Shown: piece by piece, positions 35,008 through 43,538 of the stretch
How the letters are laid out: each line of letters begins with the position of its first letter
Numbering within the stretch: position 1 is the first letter of the stretch
Source of the DNA: Caryophanales bacterium UBA4691
Lineage (GTDB): Bacteria; Bacillota_I; Bacilli_A; RFN20; CAG-826
Assembly: GCA_002404865.1 (NCBI GenBank)
Contig: DHKP01000030.1
Location: forward strand, 1-51,757
Length of the DNA stretch: 51,757 nt
Direction: 5' to 3'
Program-made: the position numbers and the translations under genes
The notes under the pieces: generated by a model
What the model was told of the DNA's origin: nothing
The model's input: only the letters and a program-made list of their open reading frames with translations
Database searches by the model: none

Positions 35008-35601
35008 TTATAAAACAGTTTTCTTATCTCGCGCACGGATTTCCGCGCGGATGATGTTTTCAATTTCGATCGCGGCTCGAGTAACGTCATCGTTATAGAT
35101 AACGTATTCATATTGCGATTTAAGTTCCATTTCTCGAGAGGCTTTTGCCAAACGCTGTTGAATCACTTCTTCGTTTTCAGTGCTTCTTCCACGGATTCTA
35201 GACTCTAAGCAAGCAAAATTTGGGGGCATAATGAAAAAAGTAACAGGACATTCCTTAGCCAGTTTCTTTAAAACTTGCTCCGTTCCATTCACATCAATTT
35301 CTAAAATGACATTTTTTCCTTCTTCTCTCATTGCTTGAAGCTTATCAAGAGGAGTCCCGTATTGATGCCCAACAAATGTCGCATGTTCAAGAAGGTTGCC
35401 ATTTTCGATATTTCGATTAAATTCTTCTTCGCTTACGAAATAATAGTCTTTGCCATTCACTTCCCCAGGGCGCATCGAACGTGTCGTCATGGAAACGCTA
35501 TACCAAAGATTGAGAGACAAATCTTTCATGATTTGTTTACGAATTGTCCCTTTTCCTACCCCACTTGGTCCAGAGATTATGATAATTAACCCTTTTTTCA
35601 T
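35008..35601 (-). CDS. gmk: Guanylate kinase
   Basis: Phosphorylates GMP to GDP. The start at 35601 (197 residues, MKKGLIIIISGPSGVGKGT) matches the family N-terminus. An upstream in-frame ATG at 35619 overlaps the likely -10 element, so it would not be transcribed. P-loop SGPSGVGKGT (10-19), GMP-binding SVSMTTRSMRPGEVNGKDYYF in two adjoining parts, and IEIDVNGTEQV are present. First gene of the operon running to 26816. Confidence 0.96.
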   Translation of the reverse strand: MKKGLIIIISGPSGVGKGTIRKQIMKDLSLNLWYSVSMTTRSMRPGEVNGKDYYFVSEEEFNRNIENGNLLEHATFVGHQYGTPLDKLQAMREEGKNVILEIDVNGTEQVLKKLAKECPVTFFIMPPNFACLESRIRGRSTENEEVIQQRLAKASREMELKSQYEYVIYNDDVTRAAIEIENIIRAEIRARDKKTVL

Positions 35602-35617
35602 AAAATAAATTTTGGAC

Positions 35618-35647
35618 ATTATAATCGCAAAAAGAGAACAATAACAA
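35618..35647 (-). promoter_or_regulatory. Candidate gmk operon promoter
   Basis: On the minus strand TTGTTA (35642-35647), an 18-nt spacer and a perfect TATAAT (35618-35623). Transcription would start about 9-10 nt before the gmk ATG at 35601, leaving no room for a Shine-Dalgarno sequence. Confidence 0.55.
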
Positions 35648-35660
35648 TGATAAACCCCCC

Positions 35661-35694
35661 AAAAAGAGCGAAAAGTGCAAATATAAGGTTCGCT
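35661..35694 (-). terminator. Weak candidate terminator of degV
   Basis: On the minus strand a 6-bp stem AGCGAA / TTCGCT with a 16-nt loop is followed by CTTTTT. The long loop and short stem make this uncertain. Confidence 0.3.
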
Positions 35695-35776
35695 TTAGTG
35701 TTTGCTTATTTCTTATTCTCACTATGAATTTTAAAATGGGGAGCGAAGCGGCGCGCCTGCTTAAACGAAGAAAAAC

Positions 35777-36658
35777 CTATTTAGGAAGATATGGTTTAAC
35801 TTCCTGAGGACCATCGAAATAGAACTGAACGCCAATGGCGTTTGGCCCTGCGTGATAGCCATTTGTTGGCGAAGCTTGGGTAACAATGACCTCTTTAAAG
35901 CCAAAATTGAGTACCTTCTTCTTCGCTTCCTCTAGTATTGAAGCGTCTTCAAAATAAGAATAATTGATAAATGCCATTTTTGGATCGATATTGGGATGAA
36001 TCGCAAGAATATCGTCTACATAAGCCAAAGTGCATCTTCTTGTATTGCCGCGGAATTTCTTGCCGATATTGAACTTGCCGTTTTCTTTGTCAACGCAGAC
36101 AATTTCTGGCTTGATGCGAAGGAGATTCGCGCCAATCATAGCAAGTTTATTGCACCTTCCACCACGATAAAGATATTCGAGAGTATCGAGCTGGAAAGAA
36201 CAAGTGCAATAAGGACGTCTTTCTAAAATACGGTTCATCACTTCTTCTATTGGGTAGCCTTCATCGATAAGTTCGCGGGCGTAGATGCTCTGCAGAGCGA
36301 TTTGTCCGCTTGTGCCATGTGAATCAATGACAATGATCCTATTTTTCCCTTGAGCGGCGATCATCGCGTTGTTATAGCCACTAGAGATTGCGCTAGAGAT
36401 AGTGAAATGAATGATATAATCATATTGTTTTAATAGCTTATCGAAGTGTTCTTCTAGTTCATTGACATTCACGGCAGAAGTATGGCACATTTCCCCCGTC
36501 TTTTTTGTGAAGGCGAACAATTCATCGGTCCGGAACAAATTATCAGGTCCTTCTTCCTTGCCTCTTTGCACATGAAAATGAACAATAGAAATACCGTATT
36601 TATTCAAATATTCTTGCGGTAAATCAATTGTGGATTCTGCGGATAAACCAATACTCAT
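35777..36658 (-). CDS. DegV-family fatty-acid-binding protein
   Basis: DegV/FakB proteins bind a fatty acid and present it to the kinase FakA for phospholipid synthesis. The start at 36658 is chosen for GGAG 9 nt upstream, giving 293 residues. Family features: early SAESTIDLP, TSAVN near residue 75, SSAISSGYNNA near 100, DSHGTSGQIAL, LEYLYRGGRCNK and a C-terminal GPNAIGVQFY. The lineage-typical long central region with C-T-C-S is present. No fakA gene is nearby. It is divergent from rqcH. Confidence 0.9.
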   Translation of the reverse strand: MSIGLSAESTIDLPQEYLNKYGISIVHFHVQRGKEEGPDNLFRTDELFAFTKKTGEMCHTSAVNVNELEEHFDKLLKQYDYIIHFTISSAISSGYNNAMIAAQGKNRIIVIDSHGTSGQIALQSIYARELIDEGYPIEEVMNRILERRPYCTCSFQLDTLEYLYRGGRCNKLAMIGANLLRIKPEIVCVDKENGKFNIGKKFRGNTRRCTLAYVDDILAIHPNIDPKMAFINYSYFEDASILEEAKKKVLNFGFKEVIVTQASPTNGYHAGPNAIGVQFYFDGPQEVKPYLPK

Positions 36659-36743
36659 AATCATTTTCTCCATTTTCTTTCTCTATGTTATCTAGTTATT
36701 GTTACTAGTTCAATAGATATGTTCATAGGAGAACATTAAAAAG

Positions 36744-36758
36744 TGATATAATTTCAGC
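36744..36758 (+). promoter_or_regulatory. Extended -10 promoter of rqcH, leaderless geometry
   Basis: TGA-TATAAT (TGn extended -10, hexamer 36747-36752) lies 6 nt before the rqcH ATG, so transcription should begin at or next to the A of ATG. No -35 stands out, as is common for extended -10 promoters. Confidence 0.65.
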
Positions 36759-38153
36759 ATGCCAATTTTAGGGAAAGAATTTAATTCATACGCTCATTCA
36801 CTAGGCGAGAAAATCAAAGAAAAGCATATTTCTCGACCGATTTTAGTCTCACGGGCAACGTTATTCTTTCATCTTTCTGGCAAAGAAGATCATCGCTTTG
36901 TAATCTCTTTAGAACATGATGACCCGCGTTCTTATACAGCAAAAAACGAATACAATTTCACTTCATTGGATTCTCCTATTTATGCCTCGTTCCGTAAAGA
37001 ATTGGCGAACGCCTTTGTCGAAGATGCCACAGCAGAAAACAATGATAGAATCTTAAAATTGTCTTTAATTGTCATCAATAGTGTTTACAAAGAGGAAAAA
37101 CGTATACTCTATTTTGAAATGTTCCCGACTCACCCAAATTTAATTCTGACCGATGAGAACAATAGAATAATCGCGTTCACTCATGGAGCCTCGCTCGATT
37201 CCTCCCGACCCATTTTAAAAGGCGTTAATTATTTTCCTCCAGAAAAGAACTTTCCTAGCGTAGAAACTTCGCCTTTTGATTATTGTTCCTACCAGAAAAC
37301 ATGTTTAGAAAAAGAAAAGCTTATCTTTTCTTCGAGAAAGAAAGAACGCTTCGGCCCTTTGCTTACATCATTAACGACCAAAGAAAAAAGATTAAAGAAA
37401 AAAATCATCCTCATCGAAAAAGACCAAGAAAAAGCGAAATCCCATCAAAACGATTCAGCAATTGGAGATTATATCTACACAAATTTTGATAGCATAAATA
37501 TCGAAAAAGGGTTAAACATCAACGGGAAAGCAATTCCTCTTAATCCGAAAAGGAATCTAGTCCAAAACGCTAACGATTTCTATAAAAAAGCGAAAAAAGC
37601 GAAAAAAGCTCTCCAAGAAATCGAAACTCAAAAAAAGGTGGCCGAGAAGGAACTGCTATCCGTACAAGACGGCATCGCTTTATTATCATCTAGCGATGAA
37701 GAAGGACTTGAATCCCTCTCCAAAGAATGGAATTTGTTGAGCAAAAAGAAAGAAAAGATCAATTTTGGAGACGCGAATATCCCATATGCGATTTTAAAAA
37801 ACGGAACTCATTTTCTCTTTGGGAAAAATGCCAAGCAAAATGACACCCTTACCTTTCTTATTGATACAGTCAAAACCCACTACTGGTTCCACATATTAGG
37901 AAGGGAAGGTGCTCATGTTATGATAAAAAAGGATCACCCGAGCGAAGAAGAAATCCTAACGGCTTGTGAAATCGCTCTACTATCAAAAGGAAAGGATGAT
38001 GGCGATGTCATGATGAGCGAAAGAAAAAACGTTTTTAAGGGAAGCGTACCTGGACTAGCGATCGTGCGCGAATATACGACGATTCATCTAAAATGCATCC
38101 GGGGAGAAACCAAAACGCTTTTCCTAAACGCAACAAAATTAAAATTAAGATAA
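36759..38153 (+). CDS. rqcH: RqcH (NFACT family) ribosome quality-control protein, lacking the HhH domain
   Basis: RqcH binds stalled 50S-peptidyl-tRNA complexes and recruits tRNA-Ala to add C-terminal alanine tails. NFACT-N spans about 1-165 and keeps the D96-R97 pair needed for tRNA recruitment. A charged coiled-coil region covers about 206-340. NFACT-R covers about 345-450 (AILKNGTHFLFGKNAKQND, HYWFHILGREGAHVMIKK). At 464 residues it is about 100 shorter than Bacillus RqcH. Only about 40 residues separate NFACT-N from the coiled coil, where an HhH domain is expected. The next gene begins 1 nt after its stop. Confidence 0.9.
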   Translation: MPILGKEFNSYAHSLGEKIKEKHISRPILVSRATLFFHLSGKEDHRFVISLEHDDPRSYTAKNEYNFTSLDSPIYASFRKELANAFVEDATAENNDRILKLSLIVINSVYKEEKRILYFEMFPTHPNLILTDENNRIIAFTHGASLDSSRPILKGVNYFPPEKNFPSVETSPFDYCSYQKTCLEKEKLIFSSRKKERFGPLLTSLTTKEKRLKKKIILIEKDQEKAKSHQNDSAIGDYIYTNFDSINIEKGLNINGKAIPLNPKRNLVQNANDFYKKAKKAKKALQEIETQKKVAEKELLSVQDGIALLSSSDEEGLESLSKEWNLLSKKKEKINFGDANIPYAILKNGTHFLFGKNAKQNDTLTFLIDTVKTHYWFHILGREGAHVMIKKDHPSEEEILTACEIALLSKGKDDGDVMMSERKNVFKGSVPGLAIVREYTTIHLKCIRGETKTLFLNATKLKLR

Positions 38154-38154
38154 T

Positions 38155-39012
38155 ATGATCCCTTCCGCTCACGATGAAATAATAGCTATACAAACCTATC
38201 GCTCTATTTTTAAAAAAGAGCCTTCTTTAATTTATCCTTACTCGGATGGATTAGGAAACGTGGTCATACGTCTCGATGATTCAGTCATACGTATCAAAAA
38301 AACAAATGATTTTAATCTCTACAACAAAGAAAACGAGCTTATCGCAGTTAAAGAGACTTCCAAGGCAGGTCTATCTCCTGAGCCATATTGGATAGACGAA
38401 GAAACGATGACATTGCTATATCGTCATAGCGAAGGAATAAATTTTTTAGGCGCAAAAACGAGCGAAGCGGAATTACTCCAAATCGGGCTATTCCTGAAAT
38501 CGCTCCATTCGCTGCCCGTATCGAAAGAATTCGCTTCGTTTGACGCAAAAAAACGCTTCGACACGTATAAAAAAGAAGCAAACAAAGAATTGTCTTCCTT
38601 CAAGGAGAGCAAAATTAGAGCATTCGTTGAAAAAAATATCGAAAATGAAAAACAAGTTTTTTCGCACAATGACATTGTTTTTGGAAATCTAATTTTAAAC
38701 CCTAAGGATTATCATTTGTCTTTAATCGATTATGAATACGCAGGAACAAATAACGAGTTTTTCGATTTGGCAAGCTTACTAAGCGAAAATAATATCGAAA
38801 ATATTTCACAAAAAAAGGCTCTTTTGCGAGGATATTTCGGATTTGAAAGCGAAACACTTGTGGCGACATGCAACCACTATATTCTTTACGAAGATTTTCT
38901 TTGGTACTACTGGGCCCTTGCGAATTATCGCTTGACGCGACTGAAAGAATTTCTTTTTATCGCGGAAGAAAAAAAGAAGGCAATAAGCCTTCACGGAAGT
39001 TTTTGCGATTAA
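38155..39012 (+). CDS. LicA/choline-kinase-like phosphotransferase
   Basis: The 285-residue protein has the APH/choline kinase catalytic loop SHNDIVFGNLI (170-180; D173 and N178) and the metal-binding IDYEYAG (191-197; D192). The N-lobe (GLGNVVIRLDDSVIRIKK) is also typical. It is closest to LicA-type kinases that phosphorylate choline or ethanolamine, but thiamine, methylthioribose or aminoglycoside kinases share the fold. It is coupled to rqcH (1-nt gap) and its stop abuts the ppa stop on the other strand. Confidence 0.8.
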   Translation: MIPSAHDEIIAIQTYRSIFKKEPSLIYPYSDGLGNVVIRLDDSVIRIKKTNDFNLYNKENELIAVKETSKAGLSPEPYWIDEETMTLLYRHSEGINFLGAKTSEAELLQIGLFLKSLHSLPVSKEFASFDAKKRFDTYKKEANKELSSFKESKIRAFVEKNIENEKQVFSHNDIVFGNLILNPKDYHLSLIDYEYAGTNNEFFDLASLLSENNIENISQKKALLRGYFGFESETLVATCNHYILYEDFLWYYWALANYRLTRLKEFLFIAEEKKKAISLHGSFCD

Positions 39013-39549
39013 CTATTTATTTGGATATTTTTCTTGGTAACGTTTGATGCAACGCGCAATAGCCGCTTTGGCTTCTTCAGCGCTGAAAATACCGTCTACC
39101 CTCGTATGCTTATGAGGCTCTAACTCTTTATAGACACTAAAAAAGTGCGAAATCTCATCCGCAAAATGAGGGGGAAGCTCGCTGATATCTTTAAAACTAT
39201 TATAAAGAGGGTCGTGAGAGCAAACGGCAATCACTTTTTCATCAAGTGCCCCGCAATCGTCCATCTTTAACAAGCCGATGGGCTTAGCCAATGTTAAAGC
39301 GAGAGGAATGATCGGCTCGCTACATAAAACCAATACATCTAAAGGATCGCCATCTTCACTTAGCGTTCTAGGAATGAATCCGTAATTTTGTGGATAATTC
39401 GTAGATGTAGAGAGAATTCTATCAAGAATTAACGCGCCTGTTTCCTTATCAAGCTCATATTTGTTTTTACTCCGCGCGCTGATTTCAATGCATGCAATGA
39501 ATTCTTCTGGTTTGATTCGCTTTGGGTCAACCGTATGCCATATATTCAT
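39013..39549 (-). CDS. ppa: Inorganic pyrophosphatase, family I
   Basis: Hydrolyses pyrophosphate to phosphate and drives biosynthetic reactions. The 178-residue protein has the family signature EDGDPLDVLVL (65-75), upstream E22/K30/Y31 (EISARSKNKYELD) and NYPQNYGFIP (51-60). This is the soluble Mg2+-dependent type; many Firmicutes use the family II Mn2+ enzyme instead. AGGTG lies 7 nt before the ATG. Transcribed alone. Confidence 0.95.
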   Translation of the reverse strand: MNIWHTVDPKRIKPEEFIACIEISARSKNKYELDKETGALILDRILSTSTNYPQNYGFIPRTLSEDGDPLDVLVLCSEPIIPLALTLAKPIGLLKMDDCGALDEKVIAVCSHDPLYNSFKDISELPPHFADEISHFFSVYKELEPHKHTRVDGIFSAEEAKAAIARCIKRYQEKYPNK

Positions 39550-39588
39550 GATTCTTCACCTTTTACCTACTTATTGTATCATTTAATA

Positions 39589-39616
39589 AAGACAAATTGA
39601 AAAAATCGCTTATAGT
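39589..39616 (+). promoter_or_regulatory. Promoter of the lipoprotein gene, leaderless geometry
   Basis: AAGACA (39589-39594), a 16-nt spacer and TATAGT (39611-39616). The ATG at 39623 lies 6 nt after the -10 and no Shine-Dalgarno sequence is present. Confidence 0.6.
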
Positions 39617-39622
39617 AGTCTT

Positions 39623-40468
39623 ATGAGAAAAAAGCCTCTTTTGCTTCTATTGCCTCTTCTATTTCTCTCTAGTTGCGTCTCTTCTCCTGAGACGGAAAAA
39701 TTTTACGTGGACCAAAATGGCGATTTCTTATTCAATAAGCCGAATAGCTATCTAGATTTACCCCCTATTAATGCGACCACAGCAATAAATAGAGACAAAG
39801 CCGATATTCCTACGACTTTCATTAACGCAAGTTTTGAGTGTGCGCAATGCAATAAGTTTGAATCAGTTTTCGTCGCAACCCTTTGCAAAAGAGGATACTA
39901 CATTGAGACACTTTATAAAGCAAATAAAGATGATGCTAGCGAAACGGAAAAAGAAAATATTCGCTATGAGAAAGAATTATTGGAATTGCAAAATTTTTAT
40001 GGCTCAAAAAGAGGGGAAGGAATCGATGGAGCCGTCCCTTCTATTTATACCTTAAACAATGAGAAATCTACCTTGTATGATATGTATGAAGACAATGATT
40101 CTTATTACAAATTCAAAAGTTATTTAGATACGCGCTTAAAAAAGACAAACATCTATCATTTTTCGACATTTGATGCCTATTCAAAATTTGTGAGTAATGA
40201 AAAGAATATCCTAACGTTTTTAGATAACCCACTTGATGAAAAGTCCCTTTCTTTTTATGGCGAAGCTATTTATTCCAAAGCAAAAACGAGCAAAAAGAAG
40301 CTTTGTTATATCGATATCAGTCAATTAAATGACGCTGAAAACGAAAAATTTAAAGCGGGTTTTGCAGTGAATCATTTATCACCTAGCTTACTTTACCATC
40401 AAGAATCGATCTCAATTGAAAAAGAAGCGACAAAAGCCGCTTCAATTGTTAATCGTTATTATTCCTAA
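39623..40468 (+). CDS. Lipoprotein with thioredoxin-like CxxC motif
   Basis: A lipoprotein signal peptide, MRKKPLLLLLPLLFLSSC, gives lipidation at C18, so the protein is tethered outside the membrane. C73-A-Q-C76 follows a hydrophobic strand (TTFINASFECAQC), and AVPSIYTL (137-144) resembles the cis-proline strand of thioredoxin folds, with a long helical insert between. I infer a divergent extracellular thiol-disulfide protein, but the sequence is far from known TlpA or ResA. 281 residues. Convergent with the ATP-grasp gene, with 3 nt between stops. Confidence 0.75.
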   Translation: MRKKPLLLLLPLLFLSSCVSSPETEKFYVDQNGDFLFNKPNSYLDLPPINATTAINRDKADIPTTFINASFECAQCNKFESVFVATLCKRGYYIETLYKANKDDASETEKENIRYEKELLELQNFYGSKRGEGIDGAVPSIYTLNNEKSTLYDMYEDNDSYYKFKSYLDTRLKKTNIYHFSTFDAYSKFVSNEKNILTFLDNPLDEKSLSFYGEAIYSKAKTSKKKLCYIDISQLNDAENEKFKAGFAVNHLSPSLLYHQESISIEKEATKAASIVNRYYS

Positions 40469-40471
40469 TAA

Positions 40472-41692
40472 CTATTTCTTCGCACGCACAAAGCGATCGA
40501 ATCTTAAGCCATCATCGAAATTTTTAAATTTAGCGTAATAGTATTCGTCCCCCATCGCTCGAGCGATATGAGCAGGGTATCTCCCTCCCATGCAGAAATT
40601 GTTAGGGAAATTAGCCTTGATTTCTTCAGGGGTATGAACATAATGGAAGACATCTTTTCTAGAGCAAGCGAAGGCATAATATTTTTCTTTATTCATGTCT
40701 TGCCGATTTTCATCGTAAGCAATAACATCAGCGTAAATCTGATAGCAAGAAACGCTGTTTGCGAAATCGATCAAATCAGGAGTATAGCCTCCAGCAGGGC
40801 GCATATTGCACTCTAAGGCGACAAATTCGCCTTTATTAGCGAAGCCTGGTTTATCCTCGGTAAGAACAAAGAATTCAATGTGGAAGAAACGTTGACGAAT
40901 CCCAAAAGCTTTGATGACATTGCGTCCTACTCTCTCAAATTCTTCTCCATTGACGTCTTTAAAAGGCAAAGAGAAAGGATTATTGAAATAATATTCGTCT
41001 AGATCTTCAAGAACGATATCCGCATTATCGACCGTAAAATGATCGCTTGTGCAAAAGACAACATTGCTATGAGAATCGCAAATGCCATCGAAACTAACGA
41101 TGGTTCCTTTAATGAATTCTTCAACAATATAGGTCTCAGGAAGAGGATTAGCGAGAAATTTTTCAAGTTCCTCTTCATTATGGATAGGGAAAGAATTATT
41201 CGCACCAACGCCGACATTCGGCTTCGCAAAAAGAGGGTAATTAACTTTTTTCGCGAATTCTTTTGCGGAATCTAAATCACTTGGTCCATTAACAAGAAGG
41301 AAACGCATCGTTTTCGCGCCACCCTTTTGGAAGCATTCTTTCATCGCGCTTTTGGCTTTGATTTTATCCATCTCATTTGGCCAAAAAGAAGTCGTGACAT
41401 TGAGAGCTTCTCTAAGACGGGCATCCATATTAAGCCACCACTCATTATCACTTTCGATGAATGAGATCTTGCCATATTTGGACTCAAAATATTTGCAGGC
41501 TTTAAGCATCTCGGAGAAATCGCCAAGATCTTTCACATAATAATATTCGGCTAGTCCTTTTTTTAGGCGCTCATGAAGATCGAAATACGGAGAATCTCCG
41601 ATTCCTAAAACACAAATTCCATGGTCTTTTAGCGCTTCGACAAATTTAAAATAGCGGACTGGAAAATTGGGGGAGATAAAAATAAAATTCAT
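40472..41692 (-). CDS. ATP-grasp carboxylate ligase-like protein
   Basis: The 406-residue protein has a Rossmann-like pre-ATP-grasp domain (1-105) and an ATP-grasp fold: K157 in FAKPNVGVGANNS, hinge IVEEFIKG (189-196), metal ligands E273 and E294/N296 in ALECNMRPAGG. This superfamily joins a carboxylate to an amine or thiol using ATP (for example carbamoyl phosphate synthase or D-Ala ligase types). The substrate is not evident. AGGAGG precedes the ATG, 23 nt after the atpC stop, so it may be read from the ATP synthase operon. Confidence 0.85.
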   Translation of the reverse strand: MNFIFISPNFPVRYFKFVEALKDHGICVLGIGDSPYFDLHERLKKGLAEYYYVKDLGDFSEMLKACKYFESKYGKISFIESDNEWWLNMDARLREALNVTTSFWPNEMDKIKAKSAMKECFQKGGAKTMRFLLVNGPSDLDSAKEFAKKVNYPLFAKPNVGVGANNSFPIHNEEELEKFLANPLPETYIVEEFIKGTIVSFDGICDSHSNVVFCTSDHFTVDNADIVLEDLDEYYFNNPFSLPFKDVNGEEFERVGRNVIKAFGIRQRFFHIEFFVLTEDKPGFANKGEFVALECNMRPAGGYTPDLIDFANSVSCYQIYADVIAYDENRQDMNKEKYYAFACSRKDVFHYVHTPEEIKANFPNNFCMGGRYPAHIARAMGDEYYYAKFKNFDDGLRFDRFVRAKK

Positions 41693-41715
41693 GAGAGCCT
41701 CCTAGATGATTGTAA

Positions 41716-42093
41716 TTATATGTTTTTTTGAGATAATGCTTGAGCAATTTTAATATCTTTTTCATTAGCGGACTTGTTTCTATTATCTTCGCTAAGCAAA
41801 GGAAGAGCCGCTTTTGCCTCTTCTAAGGAAGAAAATTCTTTCGCGCTTTCGACCAAGACTAATGTTTTTTCTTTTTTTACTTCAGCCGCTCCGTTTTTCA
41901 CGCCAAAATAACGAACTTTTCCGTTCGTTTCCTGGAAATGAACTACTCCGCCGTGCGAAGTGATCCTTCCAATGAAAGGAGCGTGCCCAGGCAAGATTCC
42001 GATCGGACCATTGCTAGCGGGGATATAGCAATAATTGACTTCCCCATCGTAACTAACGCCATTTGGAGTGACTAGAATCAAGGAAAAACTCAT
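41716..42093 (-). CDS. atpC: ATP synthase F1 epsilon subunit
   Basis: Part of the F1 central stalk; regulates ATP hydrolysis. The 125-residue product has an N-terminal beta sandwich (residues 2-85; IPASNGPIGILPGHAPFI is typical) and a C-terminal helical hairpin. It overlaps atpD by 4 nt. Last atp gene of the operon. Confidence 0.95.
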   Translation of the reverse strand: MSFSLILVTPNGVSYDGEVNYCYIPASNGPIGILPGHAPFIGRITSHGGVVHFQETNGKVRYFGVKNGAAEVKKEKTLVLVESAKEFSSLEEAKAALPLLSEDNRNKSANEKDIKIAQALSQKNI

Positions 42094-43526
42094 TTCTTGC
42101 TCTCCATTTCACGGGCTTTTTTCTCAACATCTTCGACGGTTCCGCAGTATAAGAAAGCATTTTCAGGATAAGAATCATACTTACCGCTTAAGATTGCTTT
42201 AAAGGAGCGAATCGTTTCCTTAAGCGGAACATAAATCCCTTTGTAGCCGCTAAAACCCTCAGCAACATGGAATGGCTGAGAAAGGAAATTGCGAACACGA
42301 CGCGCTCTAGCGACAGTCGCTTTGTCTTCGTCGCTTAATTCATCTAAGCCTAAAATCGCGATGATGTCTTGCAATTCTTTATAACGTTGAAGAAGCTTTT
42401 GAACACCGCGAGCTACATCGTAATGCTCTTGCCCCAAGATACCAGGGTTAAGCATGTTAGAGCTTGATTCCAAGGGATCGACAGCTGGGAATATTCCTAA
42501 AGCGGCGATATTCCGGTCGAGAATGGTTTTGGCATCTAGATGGGAGAAAGTCGTTGCTGGAGCAGGGTCAGTAAAGTCATCGGCTGGGACGTAAACAGCT
42601 TGCACAGAAGTGATGGATCCGTTTTGCGTAGAAGTGATTCTTTCTTGAAGTTGGCCCATTTCAGTAGCTAAAGTTGGTTGATACCCTACTGCGCTTGGCA
42701 TACGCCCTAATAATGCGCTAACTTCGCTCCCTGCCTGAGTGAAACGGAAAATATTGTCGATAAACAAAAGGACGTCTTGATGTTCTTCGTCACGGAAATG
42801 CTCCGCCATCGTAAGAGCGCTAAGGGCGACACGCATACGCGCTCCCGGTGGCTCATTCATCTGACCAAAGCAAAGGGCGGTGTTTTTTAAAACGCCACTG
42901 TGCTTCATTTCAAAATACAAATCGTTACCTTCACGGCTCCTCTCCCCAACGCCAGCAAAAACGGAAATGCCATGATGTTCACTTGCGATATTGAAGATAA
43001 GCTCTTGGATCAAGACGGTTTTCCCGACACCTGCTCCACCGAATAAACCAACCTTTCCGCCTTTTACATATGGGCAAAGAAGGTCAATGACCTTGATACC
43101 GGTTTCCAAAATTTCCGTAGATACTTTTTGTTCGGCAAAGCTAGGTGCATCGCGGTGGATTGGCATTCTCTTTGCTTTTTTGATTTCGGTGTCGCCATCA
43201 CCATCGATAGGCTCACCTAAAACATTAAACATCCTCCCAAGGGTCGCCTCACCCACCGGAACGGTGATAGGAGATTCGGTGTCAAAAACTTTAAACCCTC
43301 TTTCGACCCCTTCTGTTGCACCCATAGCAACGCAGCGTACCATATCATCTCCAATATGTTGCATTACTTCGACTGTAAGCTCATTTTTGCTATTCGGGAA
43401 CTCGACTTTTAAAGCGGTGAGCAAGCTTGGAAGGTGCTTGTCTAAAAACCGGACATCGATAACCGGCCCTACGGCTTCAACAACTTCCCCATAAAGGGCA
43501 TTTTCTTGTTTTTCGTTCTTTTTCAT
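42090..43526 (-). CDS. atpD: ATP synthase F1 beta subunit
   Basis: Catalytic subunit of F1. 478 residues with the P-loop GGAGVGKT (163-170), FAGVGERSREGNDLY, the ALTMAEHFRDEEHQDVLLFIDNIFR region in two adjoining parts, and the late SQPFHVAEGFSG. The N-terminus has a short polar extension (MKKNEKQENA). It lies 12 nt after atpG. Confidence 0.98.
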   Translation of the reverse strand: MKKNEKQENALYGEVVEAVGPVIDVRFLDKHLPSLLTALKVEFPNSKNELTVEVMQHIGDDMVRCVAMGATEGVERGFKVFDTESPITVPVGEATLGRMFNVLGEPIDGDGDTEIKKAKRMPIHRDAPSFAEQKVSTEILETGIKVIDLLCPYVKGGKVGLFGGAGVGKTVLIQELIFNIASEHHGISVFAGVGERSREGNDLYFEMKHSGVLKNTALCFGQMNEPPGARMRVALSALTMAEHFRDEEHQDVLLFIDNIFRFTQAGSEVSALLGRMPSAVGYQPTLATEMGQLQERITSTQNGSITSVQAVYVPADDFTDPAPATTFSHLDAKTILDRNIAALGIFPAVDPLESSSNMLNPGILGQEHYDVARGVQKLLQRYKELQDIIAILGLDELSDEDKATVARARRVRNFLSQPFHVAEGFSGYKGIYVPLKETIRSFKAILSGKYDSYPENAFLYCGTVEDVEKKAREMESKK

Positions 43527-43538
43527 CGAAGATTCCTC

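Noticed and set aside
42991..43494. 167-residue open frame opposite atpD
   Set aside because: Complementary-strand shadow of the highly conserved F1 beta sequence. The frames opposite atpA (45441-45935) and coaX (19260-19748) were rejected for the same reason.
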